Positions 46,929 to 58,248 of a stretch of DNA of 64,000 nt are shown here, piece by piece (position 1 is the first letter of the stretch; the number at the start of each line of letters is the position of its first letter). The translations under genes were made by a program, and so were the position numbers. Source of the stretch: Siderastrea siderea (Eukaryota > Cnidaria > Anthozoa > Scleractinia > Rhizangiidae); assembly GCA_964030785.1 (NCBI GenBank), contig OZ034968.1:25361686-25425685 (forward strand), given 5' to 3'. Under the pieces are notes generated by a model. That model made no database searches and was not told the DNA's origin. It saw only the letters and a program-made list of their open reading frames with translations.

Positions 46929-46957
46929 AAAAGTTCACACCTAAGGTGTGAACTTTT
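46929..46957. promoter_or_regulatory. Brachyury-like palindrome 2
   Basis: Same 14-base arms as palindrome 1, around a single A. It is the mirror-position copy on the other arm of the foldback. Confidence 0.55.
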
Positions 46958-47940
46958 CACAGTACCTCGTACTCGTTGTTTTCTTTTCCCTTGAGTACTC
47001 TTGCCAAATTTCTCGATTTCTCGGCTTAGAGGGTCCCATTTTACTGAAACTTTCTTCGATGGTAGGCCTATCAAACGAACAAGACAGAAACTTTATTTCA
47101 GTATGCACTAGTGCATGGGATCTGGCCAAAAGATTTAGCGAAGTTACACTTGTCACAATTTCACAATTCACAATTTATTCACAACAAAATTCACAAAAAT
47201 ACATAAATTATAAAATACACAAATTATAACATTAAATTACATTATACTTTGTATAAGACGTCACGAAAGGAACTGGGAAAAAAACTGCCTCAAAATTTGT
47301 GCTCAATCAGAAGCAAGAGTGCAAATTGGCTCTTGAACCAGTCCGTTAAAGGTATCCTCCCAGGGGCTGTTCCCGCCCGTCTTGTAAACGTTCGCTCGCA
47401 CCAGGCTTTAGCTCGCACGATTTCTCCCGTTTTATCTCCCTCCCGCCTCGACTGTCTGCCCCTGGTTCTCCGAGGGTGTTTCAAAGCACTTGACTATCAA
47501 CATGTTATATGATTAACAGTTAAGCTCTTAAGATTTCAAATAACAAAGCAAAGCATGCTGGAATCACTTGAAATTGCTGAAGGCTTTGTCATACGAGTTT
47601 ATGGTTAAGTACAATCACTTCAAGCAAAACATTGAATGACCGATACACTGTCAACACAACGCTTCAATGCAGTGAAGGATTGCCAACCCAGTGACGTAGA
47701 ATATAGCTTACATTTTGAATTGATTTAGTGTTTTGAGCTTTTTCGTTGACTCATTTAGTTCGATTTTGCCAGAGCACAACTGCTGTTCAGGAAAATGCAA
47801 CGTATACAACCTGTTCATCCAGAAGAGATGAAGCTACTTAGCAATTTTCTTACCAACGTTTACAAAGAAACTAAATTCTTTTCCAACTGGTAAAATTATG
47901 ATCATTATCGGCACACCTTTTTGTCTCAATTCTCTTCGCG

Positions 47941-48088
47941 CTGATTGGCTGTTATCTGGTGACGTAGTGGTAGCGAAACTCTTTAAATTAAGCTTTTTGC
48001 GTGGCTTTGGTGAACTTTTGCTGAAGGTGCGACTCATCAGGTTGTTTACTCGTTATTTCAGTTAAGACTCCCAACGGCACTTTACAAG
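47941..48088 (+). promoter_or_regulatory. Promoter/5' leader of Ly6 locus C
   Basis: GATTGGCTG near 47943, TGACGTAG near 47960 (129 bp before the ATG), then TTTTTGCGTGGCTTTGG and TTGCTGAAGGTGCGACTCA. Order and spacing match the promoter at 11.8 kb. Confidence 0.55.
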
Positions 48089-48134
48089 ATGAAAACGCTG
48101 TTTGTTTTTGCCTTTCTGCCTTGCCTATCCGTGG
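48089..48134 (+). CDS. Ly6 locus C leader exon (signal peptide)
   Basis: Encodes MKTLFVFAFLPCLSVG and ends in phase 1 at the donor GTAAGTAT. Joins in frame to 50095 to give a 127-residue pre-protein. The intron of about 1.96 kb contains a foldback element and G/C homopolymer runs. Confidence 0.75.
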
Positions 48135-49112
48135 GTAAGTATGAGTCTTGTCTTTTACGTCAGGAGAATGTGATTTTTATTTTTATTTCCTTTTTTTGAG
48201 CGGGGAGGGGGGGGGGGGGTCTGAGGAATACAAGATTAATTGCTAAATGTCTGAATAATGCTAAGAGTCAAGTTTGTCTTTGCAAAAAATCCGCGTGCAC
48301 TTTTCACATTTCTTATAAACATGAAACAAATTTCCGCGATGGGTTTGCCATGGTATGTACACCACTCTCCTAGAAACGGTACGACGTCAAAGCGGAAGAA
48401 TGAAACCGGGTAAGGAATCACGAGAGAAACGAGTGATTCGGCAACAATTCTGACTGCTTTAAGGTACAGTCGGAAAACGTTTTTCAATTTCTTGTAAAAT
48501 GTGTGCTTCATGCTAAGGTTTAAGAAGGGACGAGCAATTAAAGAACTTACAATTCATAGGGGCTTCAAATCTTCTTCTTGAATCGCCTGTTTCAAGAAAT
48601 GTATTATCTTAATGAAACATTCCTCCGCTAGATAATAATCCTGTTACTTTTTATTTGCAATTTCGGCAACATCTTGATTTCGGACACATTATTTTAGCTT
48701 CTTCTTCCGCATTGTTTAGTTTCTTTCGGTGACAAACTTGGAGTAAAATAGTTTTTCTGTCGCCTCAGAGCACAATTCAAGCAGTATTAGTCGGACGTTG
48801 TTGTCGATCTTAACATAGACACATGAGATAGCTGGCGCAAGTCACACCATGCACTGATGTCATCATGTCCATGCGTCTGTACTTATCACGGGCATGCAAG
48901 GCCCAATAATTACTATACCGGCGTATTATCTTTGTTATTGTCTAAACTCCTGTTGACAATGGTTCTTGGCCACTACGCGCGTGTGAATTGATACCGTCTT
49001 CCAAAGACTGAGTTGTTTCTCGTTGGGCCAATCGTTATGAAAGTTTGGTGCACGCGTGATGCATGTTTATAATGTCTTTTGATCTCCACGTTGACGATGT
49101 GCTATTTTTGCT

Positions 49113-49375
49113 AAGCTTAGACTACGAGCAGTCTCTCTTTCCGTTCAGGGATAGTCGAGGAAACGAACAAGCGAGCAAGCGAGAAATCGCCCTCGTCTTT
49201 GAAACGTGACGCGAGTGTCGAGCCGCTAATATAGTGAGCCGGCTCACTACACCAGCGGCTCGACACGGGCGTCACGTTTTAAACGCGGTAGGGGATTTCA
49301 CGCTCGCTCGCTTGTTCGTTTTCCCTGACTATCCCTGAGCGGAAATAGAGGCTGCTTGTAGTCTATCTAAGCTTC
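49113..49375. mobile_element. 260-bp foldback element in Ly6-C intron
   Basis: Arms of about 110 bp: AAGCTTAGACTACGAGCAGT on the left is mirrored by the end near 49370, with GGGATAGTC, CGAACAAGCGAGC and GTGTCGAGCCGCT in both arms. The centre is the perfect palindrome TAGTGAGCCGGCTCACTA. A half copy of the outer arm appears near 62180. Confidence 0.8.
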
Positions 49376-50094
49376 CTGCGTTGCACATTTGCACAGTTCT
49401 GAAAACAAAGTTCGTGTCTCAACATTTTTCTTAAGAAACGTGTGAGTAACAGTGAAAATGTAAGCTTCTTTTAAAACGTTTTTACGCTCAGGTCCTCGGT
49501 GAAATTATTGCTAACAGCAAATGATTTAATCCAAGGGGCATCCGACTTACCCCCCCCCCCCCCTCAAAAAAAAAACAAACGAAAAGAAAACTATCCTATC
49601 TACCTTCGTTGTTTTACAAAGCAAGCATCCTCAAATAACTGCTCCCGTTCGTAAAAGGACAACCTTTACATAGTCGCTCATTCGTCGCTCATTCATTTTC
49701 TGCGATTTTGCCATCTTTTCGTTCAGCAGATATGTACCTTTACTTCGTAATTACTGCAGCGTTAGCTCGTCTCAAACGTGTACTTCTTTTCACATTTGGT
49801 ACTATACGTAAATATCGGTAAATGCGGTATTCACCATCATTGCCTTTCATAAAAAATGTGGTGCAAATACGAAGTTTGATTTTCGTTAAATATGAACAAA
49901 CTTGATTGAATATAATATTAACTTCATATATTTTTGCGGCGATTTTGCTGTCCTTGCAAATCGGTTTTTTCGTGCTGTGCATAGTTGTCGTGGATTTTAT
50001 CAATATAACGCAAACGTAGATTTATTAACAGAGACACAACTTTTATCTGCCACTCTTACCATGTGCACTAAAATGGAAGTTTTATTTTTTGCAG

Positions 50095-50432
50095 CGTTTG
50101 GACTGAAGTGCTACTCTTGTGCCAGTTCAGAAAGTATGGCAGACTGCAAGGACAAGATGAAGGAAACCGGCTGTCCTGGCAACTTTGACCGCTGTGCTTC
50201 AGTGTCCCTCGATTTTGACGCTGGCGGCGTCAAGATGAAATCGTACGCCAAATCCTGTTACACCAAATCAGGGTGTGAATCCGGTAATAACGTATTTAAG
50301 CAATGCAAGAAAGTGGATGGGGCGACGTGCAAGCTGGATTGCTGTGATACAGATAGCTGCAACGGTGGTACAGTGGCCACGGTCAGCGTCATCCTGATGG
50401 TAGCATGCGCCCTGAAGGCCTTGTTCTGTTAA
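50095..50432 (+). CDS. Ly6/uPAR domain exon, locus C (GPI-anchored surface protein)
   Basis: Acceptor TTTTTTGCAG, then phase-1 continuation to FGLKCYSC. About twelve cysteines in LU-domain spacing, closing CCDTDSCNGG, then the hydrophobic GPI-signal tail ending ALKALFC. Close paralogue of the exon at 15874 (shared KSCYTKS/AxCESGN, KxxCK). Cysteines are all conserved while several loop residues differ, as expected of a functional surface protein. Its 3' UTR is interrupted by two transposons. Confidence 0.85.
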
Positions 50433-50525
50433 GTGAAGAAAAGATGAAAAACGTCCAGTGTGTGCAGCAGTCTGAGTTAGGATTCCCAATAGCAGCCAAG
50501 CCGTTTTCGTAGAAAGACTTAGAAG
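50433..50525 (+). other. Ly6-C 3' UTR, first piece
   Basis: Aligns with the locus A 3' UTR from 16221 (GATGA-AAACGTCCAGTGTGTGCAG, then GTTAGGATTCCCAATAGCAG versus CTAGGAATCTCATTAGGAG). Interrupted by an insertion after CTTAGAAG. Confidence 0.65.
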
Positions 50526-51643
50526 AGGGTCTCAATGGGGTGATGGCTTTTACGGTTAACGGTTAAAATTTTGGTCTTTTTACGGCTAACGGTTAAAATT
50601 TTGGCCATTTTACTGCTAACGGTTAATTTCTTTCCGTTACGGTTAACAAAAATGTTAAAAATTAATTTCCATTGTTTTAAAAAGTTAATAATTAAATTTC
50701 ATTGTTGTAAAACACATTTACGACCGGTCGTTTACCTCTTTGGTCAATTCCGGGATAAAAAATATATATAAAAAAGCAATTACGGCATTATAAGAATTGT
50801 AATGGACATATACAGCACACTGCTACAACTTGTAACATGGGGGTCCACGATAGGTTTGGCTGGATGCAGGCTTTGGCTAATTTTTGTGCCGATATGCGGG
50901 ATGGGAGCTGAGAACAGGAGCGGGAAGCGGATATTTTAATTAACAGCGGGAGCGGGATTCTGTTTTTTTTTAAGGAGTCGGGATGCGAGAATCGCAAAGG
51001 GAGAGTAGCGGGAGAGGGTATTTGAATTTTTACGAGATTGCATGATTTTACCAGGGCAGGCTGATACAAATGGATCCTTTGTGTATGAAGTGTGTCTGCT
51101 TTTGATCGAACAGGGCAGAGTAGCCTGAATGTCAAACTAGTATGAGTCCTTTTGTGGTGTCTTGCTTTGATTTCGGACAGTTCTGTTCACTTTCATCACA
51201 AGAAAGAGGTATCAGGTCACATGTCGTGTTGCATTTCTTGGCCTTGTCTGGTTTCTTGACTTTTCCGACCCTTTCCATTGAGCGTTGGTTGGAACAGCTA
51301 TGGATAGTCTAGCCGGTATGGCAACACCGGCTGACGGTAATGTAAAGACAGTCGCCGAAAACGAGTTATTCGATATCATAAGTTTTGTTGCTATATATTA
51401 TGAAAAGAGTGCGAGCAGGAATGCCTTTCTTCGAAAAGAACACTTCCCAGCAGAGATTTTCTGAAGGCAAGTCAAAGACGCTGAAAGCTTTGAAATAAAC
51501 TGTCAGGTAAAGTCGACTTTTATCAATCTTTTCTACATTTTACCGATCTTGCATGACCTTTGTGCCCCTAGCCTTGTCTAAGGATACAACCTATTTCTAT
51601 ACAGCTGGGTGTAGAGAAACAATGTGGAGAAAACTTTTGAGTC

Positions 51644-51708
51644 TAAGGAACGCATCGACCTTCAGATCAAAGCCCGACGCGCTAACCACTGCACAACCAC
51701 CTCTTCTT
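51644..51708 (-). repeat. tRNA-like (SINE-type) sequence
   Basis: On the minus strand GGTGGTTGTGCAGTGGTTAG followed by CGCGTCGGGC resembles a Pol III A box region, and GAAGGTCGATGCGTTCC about 30 bases later resembles a weak B box. No full cloverleaf is visible, so this is a tRNA-derived SINE fragment rather than a tRNA gene. Confidence 0.4.
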
Positions 51709-52538
51709 TTAAAATTTTGAACAGAAAGATGGTCATGTCATTAAAGACATTCAGTTGGTTGTCTTCCAAACAAAGCAGAACCGAGAATATCGTAACAAAA
51801 CATCTGTCATTCTTTACTTTTCACTGATACCTGGACAAGATAAAATAAAACAGAATAACACAAACAAAACACACTTAAGAGTTATTAGTGGCGTCGACGA
51901 TAAAAACGTGTTTGTCTGCTATCCGTTGTATAAAACGTTTGTGATGTTTTCATCGTAAACATAGAAAACTATTTAAAAATTTGGGCGGGACCGGGAATTC
52001 GAAGTTAAGAAAGGCGGGACGGCGAGATTAACAGGAAAAAATAGGTGGGATGGCGGGATCTCACAAGCCCCCTACTGTGGACCCTCTAATATTACTATAA
52101 GTATAGAAATATAATGTATGTGAAACAGCATGTACGGTAAACAAGGAACGACGATGCCATATAGATAACCTGCATCAAAGTATATTTAACTATGTGAGAT
52201 ATATGCCTGTTAAGACTGTTAAAATAGCAACCTTGCTAGCTGGCTTACAATGCTTTAATGACATTCATGACGTTACTTGACTTACTTGCCTTTTTGCGCT
52301 CAGACATCAAACCGTGTCCACAAATTAAATTATGAAAACATTATGCTCTACGCGAAACAAGCACTTGCATAACTGACGTATATTACATTTCTTTGCTAAA
52401 TTTCTGCCAGTAGCAGTAAAGAGCCACCTGTTTGCTTGTTTAATTTGAACTTTGTGGTGTATTAAAATGCTAAGCGAACTACTGGGCAGATCGGCGGAGG
52501 ACAGTTTATACATATCAGCAGAGCTATCCAGCTTTTAA

Positions 52539-53286
52539 CAGAGTGGTAAAGGCGGGGGGGGGGGGGGGGGAGTGTCCCGATCACGAGCCTATTTTCGTTC
52601 AAATCACGAATCACGTACGTTTTCTGAAACATTTCACGAATCACGTTTTTAACATACACCATTGCAAAGAAATTGTCCCTAATTGATTAATTAGTTTGCT
52701 TTGTGTTTGGTTTTCAGTACACAGTCTTTTAGGGGAGCTTCGAGTGCGGAAAAAATGTCCTCAAACTCATGAAGTGAGTCAACATAACGTGTTCTTCACA
52801 TAAAATCAGTCTTTTTTAAGTGTCGTTTAAGAAAAGGGGGCGAGGTATCTCTCCTAGGCTTAATTGTCGTAGACTCTTTAGTAACTGAACCGTTCTTAGC
52901 TTCATTAGTAGGGCAACAATGCTCTATTTGACGAGGTGATTGCCCTCCCTGATCTAGTGCAAAATGTTTTTGAAAGAAAGTTTACTGCAACCTCATTCGT
53001 TCTTGCTTCTTTCGCAGGCTGTTCATCTACTAGTTGGTCACCTTCTTTGTCTGATGCAGAGTCGTATTCAGATTCTTACTCAGTAATTTCGGTATTTTTT
53101 AACTTAGTTTCTGGTTTCACGAATATTTTTGGACGGAATCACGAATCACGGTCTTTCAAGTGAGAAGATCACGCGTCAGGCTGGATCGCAAATTCACGGA
53201 TCACGACAATATTTGAGCTGCTTTCACGTGTCACGCGCTATTTTTTGCCCAAATCACGTGTCACACATAACCCCTTTACCACCCTG
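52539..53286. mobile_element. 748-bp nested element, TTTTAA target duplication
   Basis: Starts CAGAGTGGTAAAGG and ends CCCTTTACCACCCTG, inverted copies with one mismatch. TTTTAA lies directly on both sides (52533-52538, 53287-53292), either a 6-bp duplication or TTAA with matching neighbours. Subterminal regions at both ends contain many TCACGAATCACG-type repeats. No coding capacity. Confidence 0.75.
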
Positions 53287-54225
53287 TTTTAAGAAACCAA
53301 TATTTATCCGGGGAATAACTATGGAGTTATCCGCTGGGTAGGCTTATTCACTGAATAAAATTTATCCGCTCTTCAAATGACCAGGACCTGGACGTTTTAA
53401 TATTACACGCACTGGTAGACCCAGTACACTGCCTGGCAGCAAGCATGTGCAGTAGCGTCGAAATAGAAAATGTAGACACACATCTAGGCTATTGTAACGT
53501 TCTTTTTTTATTGCCTTACACCCACACTTTACATCCTTTACTATTTTAGCATTAAATTCACTACTTAGACTACTTACCATTTAGCTCGCTTTCACCATCT
53601 GAGTCAAGAAACAAGGGTAATTCCAGATCGAGCTACTGTTGGGTGGAGATAGAGTAATTTTCCGTTTTCCCGCTGATTTTCACAAGGCGGTAGAGTTTCA
53701 GGTCAAATGACCCTAGCCCAAACTTCTTGGCTTGGTCGTTAAGACCAAGAAAATCGATCAGATTTCTTATATGCTGAAATAGAGCGGTGTTCTTCTCCGA
53801 TTTTAATTCTTGCCTTATTTCTTTCAATCGACTTCTCCTCCCCGGTTCGATATAAACTAATTATGTCTTTCAAGACAGCCATCGCTCACACACTGAATGA
53901 AGAAACTGAAGATCCTAAAAATAGTTTACAAAGAGCTGTCTGTCAACTCACCCCCCGCGCAAAAAGCAGACACATCCGGTTCGCGGAGGACCTGAGCCAA
54001 ATGACTTTGTTTTCGGTACCAGGATAAAATGTGTAACCGGCGTAACTGCATTAGCCACAAGACAAGACACATAACAGTCTAAGATTGATACTTTCAAAAT
54101 GTAGATAGGAAAAATTTTTACGGTTAACTTTTTTTACGACTAACGGTTAAAATTTGTCAATTTTTACGCCTAACGGCTAAATTTTTGGCCGTTTTACGGC
54201 TAGCGGTCAACCCCATTGAGACCCT

Positions 54226-54280
54226 ATTAGAAAGAATGCAGAAATATGTATCCAGTTACTTTTCTAAGTTTGAATATTAA
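54226..54280 (+). other. Ly6-C 3' UTR, second piece
   Basis: ATTAGAAAGAATGCAG and GTATCCAGTTACTTTTCTAAG align with GATTAGAAAGAACACA and GTACCCAGTTAATGTTTTTAAG of locus A (16300-16345). It ends ATATTAA at the second insertion. Confidence 0.65.
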
Positions 54281-55220
54281 GAGCGGCTTGCTGTAACGAT
54301 CACCTATACCTATGCAAGATAGAAAAATTCGATTTTCTCAAACTTTGTCACAATAAAGGGTTTTGCTAACTTGTTTCAAAACTGCAACTTAGAAGTTGTT
54401 TGGATCTTTAGTTTTTTGTTGAGACGGTGTTTTGTATTTGCCGACCAAAAGGACCCGAAATCGACCCTGAAATCCCACTTTTGTCGAAACCTAGCAAGCC
54501 AACATAATATCCGTAGCAGGAAAATCTGACCCACAGTGTTATAATACAATCTTTCAACAGTTATTCAGCGCTGTCAGAACCGAAGGTAACTTGAACCTAA
54601 ATTTTTTATAAAATTTTAAAAATCATAACCTGCGACGGCGTTGCGTTACTTTGAAATTTAGGTCAAATTCGTGGGCCAAAAAGTCAACGTGGTACATCGA
54701 TATACCTATCAAAACTATTATTCAGGACAAAAGTATCACTCTGTCTTAGCTTTTATTGTAAAACTAGCTTGGGTAAATAAAACGAAAAATTTTGAGAGCG
54801 TCTTGAAAAGATGGCACTTGAGCTTGTTGATTGACATTTTGACCTTTTACGCTGCGAGTGCTATCACAAACATCAGTCCAGAAATGTTCGAATGTGGGTC
54901 TAATCTCTCGAAAAATAGTCTTTTGGGCATCTTGAATATCTGAGGATTATTTATAAGTCATTACTAAGCTCCAAACGAGTATTTTTAGCAGAGGTTTATT
55001 TGAATTACAAAATGTACATTTGACAGTTGGCAAGTTTGCTCACGGCACGCGACCAGGAGCCATAATCGGGGATGGAGACCGTAACTAACTGCCATTTTCA
55101 GTGTTGGCGTTGGCCCCATCGAAAAAGACAAATGTGCTATTTTTAGAAAAAATTGCGCCATCGCGCGTGACACACGCGCGTGTGTGTTGCGAGGACTCCG
55201 CGCAGAGAAAAACAAACAAA

Positions 55221-55620
55221 ATGGCGTCGGAAATTGCCTTTGTTGGAGATGAATAAATTCAATTTCTGTCATCAGTGCCACTTCCTAATTTGAGGCAAGC
55301 CCTTGGGGAGAACTTTCTAGATAGTGACTCTGGATATGAGGATTATACAAGTGATTCCGATGATGGCAGTGAGAATATTTTAGAAAAATCCTGTGGCGAA
55401 GATGTGTCGGACATGTCGGACGAGGATTTCCCCGTTAGACGGAAGAAACGTTTTACGGGCAAAAATGGCGTCGAACTACGAAAAAATCAGTTGAAGGCGA
55501 ACCAGGCAGAAAAAGGGAAAATACATCTCTGATATATATTTCCTCTGAGGACGTACAGAGATTGAAGGGCAGCCGCAAAGACTGTAAAATGATTTTCCAA
55601 GCACGTACTGAAGAAAAGTA
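55221..55620 (+). pseudogene. Element gene 1, unit 1 (acidic N-terminal protein)
   Basis: ATG at 55221 reads MASEIAFVGDE, then a TAA at 55254, after which the same frame continues IQFLSSVPLPNLRQALGENF and an acidic stretch (DSDSGYEDYTSDSDDGSEN) followed by basic residues (PVRRKKRFTGK). A second shift near 55505 would be needed to continue into EDVQRLKGSRKDCKMIFQAR. Acidic-then-basic layout is seen in N-terminal parts of some transposases, but no family is recognised. Confidence 0.5.
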
Positions 55621-55700
55621 ACGCACTGATAAATCGTTGTCACTTTTTTCACTGCAAGAAAAATAGTAACATATATTCAAATACCGAGTCAGCAAAGAAA

Positions 55701-55994
55701 ATGTCTGTCGAGATTTCTCAGCGTATGTTTTCTGAAATAATGCCCGCCTTTACTGAAATGGCCGAAATGTTTATAATGAAGACCAAGAATAGTGAAAAGC
55801 GCGCCTTGTTTTCAATCAAATGCTCTCGTGGTGCGTTATCACTGATCGTCGACAAAATAGAGAACTGGAAAAACACCAAGAGAAAAAAAACTACTTCCGT
55901 CGATGAGAAGGAGAAAGATGAAGTGAAACTCCATGCTGCCCTAGTACTTAATATCACTTTCTGGGCAATATACGAACCTAGAAGGCATACATAG
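55701..55994 (+). CDS. Element gene 2, unit 1 (97 residues, unknown)
   Basis: MSVEISQRMFSEIMPAFTEM opens a helical, charged peptide with a Lys-rich middle (NTKRKKTTSVDEKEKDE). The equivalent frame is open in unit 2 (57958), with a three-base loss and compensating small changes around GALS(L)IVDKIENWK. No function recognised. Confidence 0.45.
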   Translation: MSVEISQRMFSEIMPAFTEMAEMFIMKTKNSEKRALFSIKCSRGALSLIVDKIENWKNTKRKKTTSVDEKEKDEVKLHAALVLNITFWAIYEPRRHT

Positions 55995-56782
55995 CGTAGT
56001 GGATGTGGCAAGGGTTTCAACGACAGAGTGAGCTTAATTATTTTTCTCTACCAGCAAGCCGGCGAGAAAAATCACTTTGTATCGCAGCAAAATTGAGAAG
56101 AAATTACGACTGAACGTCACTGAGACACAAATCTAAGTTGTTTCAGAGTGCTTGATTTCTTAGGACGAAAAGAAACTGTAGAAATAGAATTTTAAGCATT
56201 TAGCGCTTTGTTTACAATTTCTTTCATCGTCCAGTCAATCACTTGTTCTTAAAATTTCACAAACAGCAGGTTTCATACGGAAGGCTTTGACTCCGAAATA
56301 TCGAGACAAGACAATTGAAAATAAAGCACAGCAAAATTGGAAAGAAGCATTTAATAAAAATTGTCACACTTTTTATCGCGAGTCAGTACAAAAATCATGC
56401 AACAGCCTGAACGACAAGCATTGAACAAATCCAGTACCAGAAAAGGCTACATTTTTTGGCTATACCACACAAAATTGACACTGGTTTACCTATACTCGTG
56501 TGGTTCTATCTGTGTTCCCTTGAGCAGATCCAGACATTTAGACACAAGTCGGATGCCATATAAAATACTTTGAATCGCTTTCACAGTTGTTTGAGTGTTA
56601 GTTTTACCATTCCGTCCGCGGGCTCTAAACTAAGAAAAACTGCGTTTTGTTGTTTGCGTTTAAAAAGTAAGATGGTGAATTCTAATGTTCCTCACCTCCG
56701 TAGTCTTGTTTCCGTGAGCTGCATAGTAGTTATCGTTCAAGTTTAATTATTAATCCTGTCTTCAGTTCGATCAAACGAACAC

Positions 56783-57148
56783 ATGATGGCTCCGTTGTCA
56801 GCGTTGTGCGAACGGAGCAATTTCAATCTCGTTCATTTGAACTCCCGCAGCTATAACGGTGAGATCGTACAGCTTCAATCCGCTTTGAACGACGATTACA
56901 ACAATTTTCAGAAAAAATCAAACACGTACCACATTTCAGAGCCCATAATTGGGAGATTTTTCTCAGACCTTGTGCTGGTACGTTCACTTCGGAGCAGTTT
57001 CATTGATTCATTCAGCTCCGCAAAGAAACGCTGCAACACTTCGCAAGATTTTGGCGCCTTTTTCGGTCAGTCATGTGATCGCGATCGATTCTTGTTCCCT
57101 TTTATCTCGGAGTTTCTCTCTCTTTTTTTCTCTTTCTTGATTTTATAG
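56783..57148 (+). CDS. Element gene 3, unit 1 (121 residues, unknown)
   Basis: Starts MMAPLSALCERSNF and is open to a stop at 57146. Also open at full length in unit 2 (59044), with about eight substitutions. The end is hydrophobic (LSLFFSFLIL). No family recognised; it could be open by chance because the units are recent. Confidence 0.4.
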   Translation: MMAPLSALCERSNFNLVHLNSRSYNGEIVQLQSALNDDYNNFQKKSNTYHISEPIIGRFFSDLVLVRSLRSSFIDSFSSAKKRCNTSQDFGAFFGQSCDRDRFLFPFISEFLSLFFSFLIL

Positions 57149-57478
57149 CAATTAGTGATTGCGTTTTTAATAATAAAAACAATTGTGTACTCGGGCATAC
57201 CGGATATCAAATAATTATAACCATCTTGGTCATATCCAGCACCCCCTCGTTGTACGCAAATTTGCGTGTAGCCACGCGCGTTTATGACGTTGAGGGTGGC
57301 GCAATTTTTTCTAACAATAGCACATTTGTCTTTTTCGATGGGGCCGCGTGGACCCCGCGCTTACGGTCTCCTTCCCCGATTATGGCTCCTGGTGCTATTT
57401 TTAGAAAAAATTGCGCCATCGCGCGTGACACACGCGCGTGTGTGTTGCGAGGACTCTGCGCAGAGAAAAACAAACAAA

Positions 57479-57875
57479 ATGGCGTCGGAAATTACCTTTG
57501 TTGGAGATGATTAAATTCAATTTCTGTCATCAGTGTCACTTCCAAATTTGAGGCAAGCCCTTGGGGAGAACTTCTGGATAGTGACTCTGGATATGAGGAT
57601 TATACAAGTGATTCCGATGATGGCAGTGAGAATATTTTAGAAAAATCCTGTGGCGAAGATGTGTCGGACATGTCGGACGAGGATTTCCCCGTTAGACGGA
57701 AGAAACGTTTTACGGGCAAAAATGGCGTCGAACTACGAAAAAATCAGTTGAAGGCGAATCAGGCAGAAAAAGGGAAAATACATCTCGAATATATATTTCC
57801 TCTGAGGACGTACAGAGATTGAAGGGCAGCCGCAAAGACTGTAAAATGATTTTCCAAGCACGTACTGAAGAAAAG
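57479..57875 (+). pseudogene. Element gene 1, unit 2
   Basis: Counterpart of 55221. It has the same premature TAA codon after MASEITFVGDD and an extra one-base deletion where unit 1 reads AACTTTCTAGATAG. Confidence 0.5.
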
Positions 57876-57957
57876 TAACGCACTGATAAATCGTTGTCAC
57901 TTTTTTCACTGCAAGAAAAATAGTAACATATATTCAAATACCGAGTCAGCAAAGAAA

Positions 57958-58248
57958 ATGTCTGTCGAGATTTCTCAGCGTATGTTTTCTGAAATAATGC
58001 CCGCCTTTACCGAAATGGCCGAAATGTTTATAATGAAGACCAAGAATAGTGAAAAGCGCGCCTTGTTTTCAATCAAATGCTCTCGTGGTGCGTTATCAAT
58101 CGTCGACAAAATAGAGAACTGGAAAACACCAAGAGAAAAAAAAACTACTTCCGTCGATGAGAAGGAGAAAGACGAAGTGAAACTCCATGCTGCCCTAGTA
58201 CTTAATATTTCTTTCTGGGCAATTTACGAACCTAGAAGGGATACATAG
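57958..58248 (+). CDS. Element gene 2, unit 2 (96 residues, unknown)
   Basis: Copy of 55701 with the same start and stop context. Local sequence around GALSIVDKIENWKTPREK differs from unit 1 by a codon loss and a short compensated shift. Confidence 0.45.
   Translation: MSVEISQRMFSEIMPAFTEMAEMFIMKTKNSEKRALFSIKCSRGALSIVDKIENWKTPREKKTTSVDEKEKDEVKLHAALVLNISFWAIYEPRRDT

Larger units (their letters stand above)
46377..47482. mobile_element. 1.1-kb foldback element with ~480-560-bp arms
   Basis: The left arm runs from CGGAGACCCAGGGGC and the right arm ends GCCCCTGGTTCTCCG. Inverted blocks along the way include TTTACAAGACGGGCGGG, GCACAAATTTTGAGGC, GATAGGCCTACC and GAGAAATCGAGAAATTTGGC. The arms converge on a ~70-bp centre flanked by two short palindromes. 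The right arm has an AT-rich insertion (about 47150-47245). No coding capacity. Confidence 0.8.
50526..54225. mobile_element. 3.7-kb TIR element in the Ly6-C 3' UTR
   Basis: Ends are exact inverted copies (AGGGTCTCAATGGGGT ... ACCCCATTGAGACCCT). Just inside both ends are repeated subterminal motifs of the type TTTTACGGCTAACGGTTAAA. Flanks CTTAGAAG and ATTAGAAA differ at two of eight bases and could be an 8-bp target duplication. Removing the element restores an alignment with the locus A 3' UTR. No transposase recognised, so probably non-autonomous (hAT- or Mutator-like by target size). Another element and a tRNA-like sequence lie inside. Confidence 0.75.

Noticed and set aside
46600..47500. 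Open frames of 64-93 codons upstream of Ly6 locus C
   Set aside because: They lie in the arms of the 1.1-kb foldback and lack motifs.
48205..48222. G and C homopolymer runs (also about 19.5, 24.25, 49.55, 52.55 and 61.5 kb) as G-quadruplex signals
   Set aside because: Single runs whose length is prone to sequencing error. They lack the four separated G tracts of a standard quadruplex motif.
54671..54943. 90-codon frame present in both arms of the TTAA element (also 63317-63589, minus)
   Set aside because: It begins at GTG rather than ATG, has no recognisable domain, and is the same sequence because the arms are inverted copies. Kept only as a remark.
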